Below are positions 16,764 through 22,500 of a stretch of DNA of 22,500 nt, piece by piece; position 1 is the first letter of the stretch; every line of letters starts with the position of its first letter. This stretch comes from Pseudobutyrivibrio ruminis HUN009 (GTDB lineage: Bacteria > Bacillota > Clostridia > Lachnospirales > Lachnospiraceae), in assembly GCF_000703005.1 (NCBI RefSeq), contig NZ_JNLH01000001.1, positions 1-22,500 on the forward strand, written 5' to 3'. The notes under the pieces were generated by a model. That model did no database searches. It was not told where the DNA came from and saw only the letters and a list, made by a program, of their open reading frames with translations. Position numbers and translations under genes: made by a program.

Positions 16764-16809
16764 CAATTACCAGTTTTTCTCAAATCCATCTGAGATAAAC
16801 TGGTAATTG
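16764..16809. terminator. Long inverted repeat between convergent genes, probable terminator of FIST-GGDEF
   Basis: CAATTACCAGTTT (16764-16776) and AAACTGGTAATTG (16797-16809) are perfect 13-bp complements; one mismatch and five more pairs (TCTCA/TGAGA) continue inward to an 8-nt loop. On the plus strand it is followed by TCTTTTG. Most of it lies inside the last 14 codons and stop of the convergent histidine phosphatase gene. Confidence 0.7.
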
Positions 16810-17438
16810 TCTTTTGTGCCATCTTCACTTATAAACAATTCTGCTATGGCACAGTTATTGAAATCCACATCCCAATACTGGCTACGTGGAGTCTTTTTGA
16901 TAGTCTCAAAAATTGCATGGCTGAGCGCTCCATGGCTAACCAGCATGACAATATCCTCTTCCTTAAACTGGCCAGTCTTTATAGCACTTCTAAGCTTTTC
17001 TACTACACTATTAGCTCTCGCTACGACCTCATCATAACTTTCTCCCCCTTTTGGAGGATTATAGGTTTCTGGTCTATCAAAACATTCAGTAAGAAATTCC
17101 GGATTCTCCTGTTCCATATTTTTTTGTTCATATATTCCAAAGGACATTTCCATTAAATCAGGCTCGATTACAACAGCATTTGGCTTATTATCCTTAGTTA
17201 TTTCATTTTCCTGATAATCGCTAATATCAATCCCTGCAATTATACAACCTGTTTCAATTGCCCTTCCAAGCGGACTTGTTATTAGCTTTGTAGGAATAAG
17301 ACCAAGGCTCTTCACCAGCTCATGTGTCTCTCTAGCCTGCTGTCTGCCTCTTGCATTAAGTGGTATTTCAGAGCTTCCTTGTAATCTTTTCTGCGCATTC
17401 AAATCTGTCTGTCCATGTCGTACTAATAGTATTCTCAA
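16767..17438 (-). CDS. Histidine phosphatase family protein (phosphoglycerate-mutase-like)
   Basis: 223-aa cytosolic phosphatase/mutase-fold protein. The catalytic RHG is in LLVRHGQTDLN near residues 7-9, followed by the usual Q-G-S-x-x-PLN-x-x-G-R-x-Q pattern; the second catalytic histidine is in LVSHGALSH. The start is TTG at 17438 with GAGGAC about 9 nt upstream; no ATG gives the RHG-containing N-terminus. Members include cofactor-dependent mutases, alpha-ribazole phosphatase and broad phosphatases; the insert and length do not decide which. No cobalamin genes are near. The 3' end carries a hairpin shared with the convergent GGDEF gene. Confidence 0.9.
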   Translation of the reverse strand: MRILLVRHGQTDLNAQKRLQGSSEIPLNARGRQQARETHELVKSLGLIPTKLITSPLGRAIETGCIIAGIDISDYQENEITKDNKPNAVVIEPDLMEMSFGIYEQKNMEQENPEFLTECFDRPETYNPPKGGESYDEVVARANSVVEKLRSAIKTGQFKEEDIVMLVSHGALSHAIFETIKKTPRSQYWDVDFNNCAIAELFISEDGTKDNYQFISDGFEKNW

Positions 17439-17477
17439 AATATTGTCCTCTTTTATCTGCTATTTTGTTCTCATGAC

Positions 17478-17506
17478 ATAATAGTCCATGTTAAAGATTG
17501 ATGCAA
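17478..17506 (-). promoter_or_regulatory. Candidate sigma-A promoter of the histidine phosphatase gene
   Basis: On the minus strand TTGCAT (17506-17501) and TATTAT (17483-17478) are 17 nt apart, placing a start of transcription about 30 nt before the TTG codon. The -10 matches five of six bases, the -35 three of six. Confidence 0.5.
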
Positions 17507-17567
17507 TGACTAGCAACTCATCCATATACGTGATACCATGGTAAAGATTTATTTTAGAGGTATTTTT

Positions 17568-18578
17568 ATGATTTACAGAAAACAAAAAGATTTTGATAAA
17601 TTCAAATGTATTGCCGATAAGTGTCCCAAAAGCTGCTGTATCGGCTGGCAAATAATGATTGATGACGATAGTCTTGATAAATACGCTACCACATCTGGAG
17701 ACTTTGGATATAGATTAAAATCATCTATTAATTACGAAGAAGGCTCCTTCCTTCAAAATTACACTCGTTGTAGCATGCTTAATAAAACAGGTCTTTGCGA
17801 TTTGCAATCCACTTTAGGAGAAAGCTATCTTTGCAACACTTGCAGCAAGTACCCCCGTCATGTAGAAGAATTTCAGGATATCCGTGAATATTCACTATCT
17901 CTTTCATGTCCTGAGGCAGTTAGAATGCTTTTGGAGCCAGATTATTCATTTTCATTGGAAGAGACCGAGGATGATATCTTCGACGCCCCTGAAGAATTCG
18001 AAGACTTCGATTTACTACTTTTTGATAAGTTAGAATACGCTAGAGATAAAATGATGGAGCTTGCAAAAAACGAGTCTATTCCTTTTTTAGAACGTTTGGA
18101 ACGTATCAGATGTGCCGCCCTCGCCTTGCAGAATCTCTACGATGAAGGAGAAATTTTTGAGATGGATAACATCTCCTATGAAAATAAGTCCACCATTTCA
18201 TTAGAATATGCCATGAGTGGGCTCGGCACCCTCCTTGAATTAGAAGTGTTAGAAGAATCATGGCATGAAACTATTAGAGAAACGATATCTTATTGGAATA
18301 ACAATCCACCAAAACAATTCTCAGAGGATTCAACCTTTGTTTTTGAAAAAATACTAATTTCTCTTCTATTTAATTACTTCTGCGGCGCTATATATGATGG
18401 ACAGATTTATGCCAGAGCTATGATTGCCATAATGAGCACTCAGTGGATCATGATGATTCAAGCTGCACATCCTAATATGGACTTAGCTCAAAACATATAT
18501 CTATATTCTAGAGAAGTTGAGCACTCCGACATCAACGTAAATACGTTAATATCATACTTTGAACAGGAATTGGATTAA
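17568..18578 (+). CDS. fliB: FliB-like flagellin lysine-N-methylase
   Basis: FliB-family proteins methylate surface lysines of flagellin using SAM. 336 aa from ATG 17568, chosen because AGAGG lies 7 nt upstream; the in-frame ATG ten codons earlier has no ribosome site. The N-terminal cysteine set is the family signature: C14, C19, C23, C24 in the KCPKSCCIGWQIMID block, then C68, C77, C89 and C92 (LCNTCSKYPRH). These probably hold a metal or Fe-S cluster. The C-terminal two thirds is helical and acidic. No flagellin genes lie in the window, but MCP, FIST and GGDEF genes are next door, so the region has a motility theme. Ends at a bidirectional terminator. Confidence 0.9.
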   Translation: MIYRKQKDFDKFKCIADKCPKSCCIGWQIMIDDDSLDKYATTSGDFGYRLKSSINYEEGSFLQNYTRCSMLNKTGLCDLQSTLGESYLCNTCSKYPRHVEEFQDIREYSLSLSCPEAVRMLLEPDYSFSLEETEDDIFDAPEEFEDFDLLLFDKLEYARDKMMELAKNESIPFLERLERIRCAALALQNLYDEGEIFEMDNISYENKSTISLEYAMSGLGTLLELEVLEESWHETIRETISYWNNNPPKQFSEDSTFVFEKILISLLFNYFCGAIYDGQIYARAMIAIMSTQWIMMIQAAHPNMDLAQNIYLYSREVEHSDINVNTLISYFEQELD

Positions 18579-18581
18579 AAA

Positions 18582-18608
18582 GGAACTCTCATTGGAGAGT
18601 TTCTTTTT
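18582..18608. terminator. Bidirectional terminator between fliB and the cysteine hydrolase gene
   Basis: AACTCTC (18584-18590) pairs with GAGAGTT (18595-18601), loop ATTG, extended by G-T and G-C pairs at 18582-18603. On the plus strand five T follow; on the minus strand five T (18581-18577) follow. It lies 4 nt after the fliB stop and overlaps the cysteine hydrolase stop. Confidence 0.88.
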
Positions 18609-19071
18609 ACATTTTTTCCAACTTCATACAAGCTAAAGCCCCTTTTTGTTCCATCGTCTTTAGCTCTGCATAGTAAAATTTGTCGTTATGTGCCTCTATA
18701 GCATCCATAAGAAGATGCACTCCATATCCCCTATCTAATGCATCCATCACTGTTCTAGACACACAGCACCTTCCATCAACTCCAACAACATTTATAGTTT
18801 CAACCTTCATTTTATTAAGAAACAGTTCAAATTCATCGTTAGAAAAAGCACTTGGTAATCTTTTCTTAAATATACAATCAGACTCAATCAATAGGTCTTC
18901 CGCTAAATCAAAATTTTCATCCTTGCCACTTCTTCCTGTATTTCTAACATACACAACAGGAATATCAGCTTTTACTGCTTCACTTATTCTATTATTTACT
19001 CTCTTTACCAAATCTGGCTTATAGTTTTTTAGATATCGTTGTTGCACATCAATAACAAGTAATATTTTCAT
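18607..19071 (-). CDS. Isochorismatase-family cysteine hydrolase
   Basis: 154-aa cytosolic hydrolase, shorter than many family members (about 180-200 aa). The catalytic triad is D8 (LLVIDVQQRY), lysine 69 or 70 (IFKKRLPSAF) and C103 in GVDGRCCVSRTVMDAL, where C103 is followed by V as in the family. The family includes isochorismatase, nicotinamidase and ureidoacrylate or biuret hydrolases; the residues seen do not decide the substrate. The cysteine is preceded by another Cys (CC), which is uncommon. The start ATG 19071 has AGGTGG upstream. It stands alone on its own promoter candidate. Confidence 0.88.
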   Translation of the reverse strand: MKILLVIDVQQRYLKNYKPDLVKRVNNRISEAVKADIPVVYVRNTGRSGKDENFDLAEDLLIESDCIFKKRLPSAFSNDEFELFLNKMKVETINVVGVDGRCCVSRTVMDALDRGYGVHLLMDAIEAHNDKFYYAELKTMEQKGALACMKLEKM

Positions 19072-19116
19072 AAACCACCTACATTTACTATTTCTCCCTG
19101 TTTATCCACTATCAAA

Positions 19117-19125
19117 ATTATATCA
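19117..19125 (-). promoter_or_regulatory. Extended -10 promoter of the cysteine hydrolase gene
   Basis: Minus strand TGATATAAT matches TG-N-TATAAT perfectly and lies 45 nt before the ATG. No convincing -35 box is seen, as is usual for extended -10 promoters. Confidence 0.55.
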
Positions 19126-19146
19126 TAGTACATTAATAAATAGCGG

Positions 19147-19176
19147 TATAATTCGGGCCTGCAGTTAGTCCTAACT
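19147..19176 (+). promoter_or_regulatory. Candidate -10 and leader hairpin before the SRAP gene
   Basis: TATAAT at 19147-19152 on the plus strand could be a -10 box about 155 nt before the SRAP start; its -35 is weak. Just downstream AGTTAG-TC-CTAACT (19163-19176) is a perfect 6-bp inverted repeat followed by T-rich DNA. It could be a leader structure or an operator at the start of transcription. Low confidence. Confidence 0.3.
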
Positions 19177-19308
19177 AATTTTTGTTCTGTTTTTTCATAA
19201 AAATTTCATTAATGTTCGGGATTGAAAAACACTTCTTTAGGGTGTATCATCTGATTACAAAAAGCAAACATATTTTCGGAAATTATGTTCGATAAATGGA
19301 GATTTATT

Positions 19309-19944
19309 ATGTGTACTAGATATGCTTTAGAAAAAAGTCTTACAGGATTAAAAGATATAATTGAAATAGCAGAACGATCTTCTCTAACCACTAAGTTTAT
19401 AGATACCCATGCAAAACCACTTGTCACTGACGGCGAAGTACGTCCAACTGACATTGTTCCAGTCATAGCTCCTAATTCAAAAGGAGCACGAAGTGTCTTT
19501 CCAATGCAATGGGGATTTATCGGAAGGGATAATAAACGATCAATCTTCAATGCTCGTTACGAAACAGCCAGCATTAAACCAACTTTCAAAGAAGCATGGC
19601 GATCTCACAGGTGTATTATTCCCGCTTCATACTATTTTGAATGGGAACATTTTAGAAGCCCAGATGGTCGAGTCAAAACTGGTGATAAATACGCTATACA
19701 ACCAAGTGGTTCTACTATCACCTGGCTTTGCGGTTTATATAAAATTGAAAATGGATATCCAGTATTCGTTATTCTTACAAAAGAACCAACAGAAAATCTT
19801 AAGCAAATACATGACAGAATGCCACTTATGCTACCTGCAGACAAAGTGGATGAATGGATAAATCCGTCATCTAACCCGGAAGAATTAATTCCTTTTGCAT
19901 TATCAGATGTTGTTGCTGAGAAAATACTATTAAGTCGTTATTAG
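19309..19944 (+). CDS. SRAP domain protein (YedK/HMCES-type abasic-site crosslinker)
   Basis: Forms a DNA-protein crosslink to abasic sites in single-stranded DNA through the amino-terminal cysteine. The start must be ATG 19309 (MCTRYAL), since C2 has to become the N-terminal residue; GGAGA lies upstream, and the ATG 24 nt earlier would bury the cysteine. The 211-aa product has the expected residues: C2, the NARYET block (81-86), E111 in YYFEWEH, and H168 in IHDRMPLML. The family term 'SOS response-associated peptidase' is historical. No polymerase or SOS genes are adjacent, and no clear LexA box is seen. Stands alone with a roughly 240-nt upstream gap. Confidence 0.95.
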   Translation: MCTRYALEKSLTGLKDIIEIAERSSLTTKFIDTHAKPLVTDGEVRPTDIVPVIAPNSKGARSVFPMQWGFIGRDNKRSIFNARYETASIKPTFKEAWRSHRCIIPASYYFEWEHFRSPDGRVKTGDKYAIQPSGSTITWLCGLYKIENGYPVFVILTKEPTENLKQIHDRMPLMLPADKVDEWINPSSNPEELIPFALSDVVAEKILLSRY

Positions 19945-20044
19945 ATTCAGCCTACATCTTTAGTGGGAATAAATAGGGACACTCCAAAGAGTTACTATAT
20001 ACACAGTTAATACAGTAAATAGCAACTTATACGGAGGTGTTTTT

Positions 20045-20146
20045 ATGAAAGGATACATTATTGACGCAGGATATATGGGATATGTTGATGGCGAATACGA
20101 GTTATTTGCTACAGAGGACGATTATTTAGAATACATGGCTGCATAA
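20045..20146 (+). CDS. 33-aa microprotein
   Basis: Short ORF starting MKGYIIDAGYMGYVDG and ending DDYLEYMAA. GGAGG (20033-20037) stands 7 nt before the ATG, one of the best ribosome sites in the window. The composition is Tyr-, Gly- and Asp/Glu-rich with no TM segment or cysteine, and the two halves repeat a GY pattern (AGYMGYVDGEY), so it could form a small beta hairpin followed by an acidic helix. It lies alone, 100 nt after the SRAP stop and 35 nt before the HAD-like gene, with which it may share a transcript. I do not recognise a family. Coding status is inferred from ribosome site and non-random composition. Confidence 0.65.
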   Translation: MKGYIIDAGYMGYVDGEYELFATEDDYLEYMAA

Positions 20147-20181
20147 TCTCATATAAAAATCTATACATGGAGAGAAAGCCT

Positions 20182-20520
20182 ATGGAACTTGCAAATCAAA
20201 TCATTGCAGTAGATTTCGATAATACACTATGTTTCAGTGATTGGCCTAATCTAGGCAAACCAAATCTGCCGCTAATACAATACCTTAAAAAGCAAAAAGC
20301 ATCAGGAAGCAAAATTATACTATGGACCTGTCGTGCTGGCAAACCACTTGATGATGCCGCAGCTTGGTGTCGAGAGCAGGGTTTAGTTTTCGATGCAATC
20401 AATGATAATCTTCCAGAAATTGTTGAGCTATACGGAAATAACAGTAGAAAAATTACTTGTGACATCTACATTGATGACAGAAATATGAAAATTGAAGAAT
20501 TGCTTGCAGCTAATAGCTAA
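20182..20520 (+). CDS. Small HAD-like hydrolase
   Basis: 112 aa from ATG 20182, where GGAGAG lies 7 nt upstream; the ATG at 20167 has no ribosome site. The HAD signature DxDxT is AVDFDNTLC (D11, D13), motif II is LWTCR (T49) and motif IV is YIDDRN (D98, D99). The conserved block AWCREQGLVFDAINDNLPE and a final DIYIDDRN fit the small cap-less HAD-like hydrolases often annotated simply as hydrolase, including in phages. The substrate is unknown; a nucleotide or sugar phosphate is a family guess. No clear motif III lysine stands out. Closed by a strong terminator. Confidence 0.88.
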   Translation: MELANQIIAVDFDNTLCFSDWPNLGKPNLPLIQYLKKQKASGSKIILWTCRAGKPLDDAAAWCREQGLVFDAINDNLPEIVELYGNNSRKITCDIYIDDRNMKIEELLAANS

Positions 20521-20523
20521 AAG

Positions 20524-20556
20524 AAAAAAGACTTTGGATATTATCCAAAGTCTTTT
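20524..20556. terminator. Strong bidirectional terminator between the HAD-like gene and the tRNA array
   Basis: AAAAGACTTTGGAT (20526-20539) and ATCCAAAGTCTTTT (20543-20556) form a 14-bp perfect stem with a 3-nt loop, with T runs on both strands. It ends the HAD-like gene on plus and the rRNA/tRNA transcript on minus, 7 nt after tRNA-Arg. Confidence 0.95.
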
Positions 20557-20562
20557 GTTTAG

Positions 20563-20636
20563 CGTGCGTGAGAAGATTCGAACTCCCGACACCTTGGTCC
20601 GTAGCCAAGTGCTCTATCCAGCTGAGCTACACACAC
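20563..20636 (-). tRNA. tRNA-Arg (ACG)
   Basis: Cloverleaf complete on the minus strand: acceptor GTGTGTG/CACGCAC (one G-U), anticodon loop CTACGGA giving ACG, T arm with several wobble pairs, discriminator G. CCA is not encoded. Last tRNA of the array before the terminator. Confidence 0.95.
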
Positions 20637-20646
20637 ATAATAAAAG

Positions 20647-20720
20647 TAGCGAGAGGGGGATTCGAACCCTCGACACCGCGGGTATGAACCGCGTGCTCTA
20701 GCCAACTGAGCTATCTCGCC
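20647..20720 (-). tRNA. tRNA-Met (CAT), elongator type
   Basis: Acceptor GGCGAGA/TCTCGCT (G1-U72 wobble), anticodon loop TTCATAC, stem CGCGG/CCGCG without the three G-C pairs of an initiator, so elongator Met is preferred; Ile2 with lysidine is less likely. The T stem GAGGG/CCCCC has an A50-C64 mismatch. Discriminator A, CCA not encoded. Confidence 0.9.
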
Positions 20721-20729
20721 ATATTAAAA

Positions 20730-20802
20730 TGCGCGATCAGGGGTTCGAACCCTGGACACCCTGATTAAGAGTCAGGTGCTCTGCCAGCTGAGCTAATCGC
20801 GC
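20730..20802 (-). tRNA. tRNA-Lys (CTT)
   Basis: Acceptor GCGCGAT/ATCGCGC perfect, anticodon loop CTCTTAA giving CTT, T arm CAGGG/CCCTG. Discriminator A, CCA not encoded. Confidence 0.95.
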
Positions 20803-20819
20803 ATGATATAAGTATTAAG

Positions 20820-20890
20820 AGCGGGTGATGGGAATCGAACCCACGTATTCAGCTTGGAAGGCTGATGTTCTACCATTGAACCACACCCGC
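20820..20890 (-). tRNA. tRNA-Gly (TCC)
   Basis: Acceptor GCGGGTG/CACCCGC perfect, anticodon loop CTTCCAA giving TCC, short D loop as usual for Gly, discriminator T. CCA not encoded. Confidence 0.95.
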
Positions 20891-20904
20891 AAATATTTAA
20901 TTAG

Positions 20905-20979
20905 TCGGGGTGACAGGATTCGAACCTGCGACCCCCTGGTCCCAAACCAGGTGCTCTAGCCAAACTGAGCCACACCCCG
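20905..20979 (-). tRNA. tRNA-Pro (TGG)
   Basis: Acceptor CGGGGTG/CACCCCG perfect, anticodon loop TTTGGGA giving TGG, T arm GCAGG/CCTGT with one wobble, discriminator A. CCA not encoded. Confidence 0.95.
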
Positions 20980-20994
20980 ATGTTTTAGGATAAG

Positions 20995-21067
20995 CTCCCC
21001 AAGTAGGACTCGAACCTACGACAACTCGGTTAACAGCCGAGTGCTCTACCAACTGAGCTATTGAGGA
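20995..21067 (-). tRNA. tRNA-Asn (GTT)
   Basis: Acceptor TCCTCAA/TTGGGGA (one U-G), anticodon loop CTGTTAA giving GTT, T arm GTAGG/CCTAC, discriminator G. CCA not encoded. Its 5' 32 nt are repeated exactly at 21109-21140. Confidence 0.95.
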
Positions 21068-21090
21068 TTATTAATATTCTTTCAAATCTT

Positions 21091-21140
21091 CGGCGAAACA
21101 GGGAACTCGCCGAGTGCTCTACCAACTGAGCTATTGAGGA
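21091..21140 (-). pseudogene. Broken tRNA-Asn: duplicated 5' half fused to a hairpin
   Basis: Minus-strand 21140-21109 is identical over 32 nt to the first 32 nt of tRNA-Asn (21067-21036), covering acceptor 5' strand, D arm and the 5' anticodon stem. After that the match stops abruptly and the T arm and acceptor 3' strand are missing. Instead CGGCGA (21112-21107) can pair with TCGCCG (21096-21091) around a 10-nt loop. It lies between tRNA-Asn and tRNA-Ala in the same orientation. Best read as a partial tandem duplication, possibly transcribed as part of the array. Confidence 0.85.
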
Positions 21141-21167
21141 ATACAAACAATAGCAAAAACTATTGAA

Positions 21168-21240
21168 TGGAGACGGAGAGATTCGAACTCTTGACCCCCT
21201 GCTTGCAAGGCAGGTGCTCTCCCAACTGAGCTACGCCCCC
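21168..21240 (-). tRNA. tRNA-Ala (TGC)
   Basis: Acceptor GGGGGCG/CGTCTCC with the alanine identity pair G3-U70 and a further G5-U68. Anticodon loop CTTGCAA gives TGC. T stem AAGAG/CTCTC has an A49-C65 mismatch. Discriminator A, CCA not encoded. First tRNA after 23S, 103 nt from its 3' end. Confidence 0.93.
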
Positions 21241-21260
21241 AAATAGTGGTTTCTCAACGA

Positions 21261-21280
21261 AAAAAGCAAGCTCTTGCTTG
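21261..21280 (-). terminator. Small hairpin with T tract between 23S and tRNA-Ala
   Basis: On the minus strand AAGCAAG and CTTGCTT can pair around a very short loop and are followed by TTTTTT-like sequence ending 20 nt before tRNA-Ala. It looks like a weak intrinsic terminator or a processing/attenuation signal. The rest of 21241-21342 contains no gene and no 5S rRNA. Confidence 0.4.
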
Positions 21281-21342
21281 CCACTTCTCTTATAGCAACC
21301 TCAAAACTTCACACAGTATTCCGAATCTACATATCTTCTTTT

Positions 21343-22500
<1,158 letters not shown>

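Noticed and set aside
17460..17651. 63-codon minus-strand frame across the fliB start
   Set aside because: Mostly antisense to fliB, no ribosome site at its start, composition not protein-like.
19211..19293. Two ATGTTCG half-sites before the SRAP gene, considered as a LexA box
   Set aside because: The Firmicutes LexA site needs GAAC-N4-GTTC; no matching GAAC arm lies at the right distance.
20563..21240. Regularly spaced similar segments (TTCGAA, CTGAGCTA) suggesting a repeat array or CRISPR
   Set aside because: They are the T loops and D arms of successive tRNA genes; each unit folds as a cloverleaf with its own anticodon.

Overview
The window looks like a low-GC, Gram-positive Clostridia chromosome, most likely a rumen or gut Lachnospiraceae (Butyrivibrio/Pseudobutyrivibrio-like). 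The reasons are AT-rich intergenic DNA, strong AGGAGG-type ribosome sites, small families I associate with Lachnospiraceae (DUF6472-like, DUF4250-like), short Pta, Hsp33, FliB and a Clostridia-like 23S rRNA. The taxon is an inference; no full 16S is present. No insertion sequence, phage module or CRISPR array is visible.

Region 1 (1-12.7 kb, all minus strand) is housekeeping and cell envelope. In transcription order: a DUF4250-like protein and a CapA-like metallophosphatase; pta, closed by a clear intrinsic terminator; then a long close-packed series of recJ, an alpha/beta hydrolase, a two-TM membrane protein, a SAM methyltransferase, hslO, a membrane L,D-transpeptidase, hisC, a small-multidrug-export-like membrane protein, a 61-aa two-TM protein and a Cys4 DUF6472-like protein. 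It ends in a secreted GH25 lysozyme cut by the left edge.

Region 2 (12.7-18.6 kb) is signalling and motility. A soluble methyl-accepting protein with no sensor domain lies directly downstream of a stand-alone FIST-domain protein. Divergent from them is a FIST-GGDEF fusion, with an 11-bp inverted repeat in the shared intergenic region. This suggests one FIST ligand signal could be split to chemotaxis (FIST plus soluble MCP) and to c-di-GMP (FIST-GGDEF). A histidine phosphatase and FliB (flagellin lysine methylase, motility-linked) follow.

Region 3 (18.6-20.5 kb) holds small stand-alone genes: a cysteine hydrolase, a SRAP/YedK-type abasic-site protein, a 33-aa microprotein with a strong ribosome site and a small HAD-like hydrolase, closed by a bidirectional terminator.

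Region 4 (20.56-22.5 kb, minus strand) is the end of an rRNA operon: the 3' part of 23S rRNA, then tRNA-Ala(TGC), a broken tRNA-Asn 5' half, tRNA-Asn(GTT), Pro(TGG), Gly(TCC), Lys(CTT), Met(CAT) and Arg(ACG). No 5S gene lies between 23S and the tRNAs, none of the tRNAs encodes CCA, and two carry A-C mismatches in the T stem. No gene-free stretch exceeds 300 bases.
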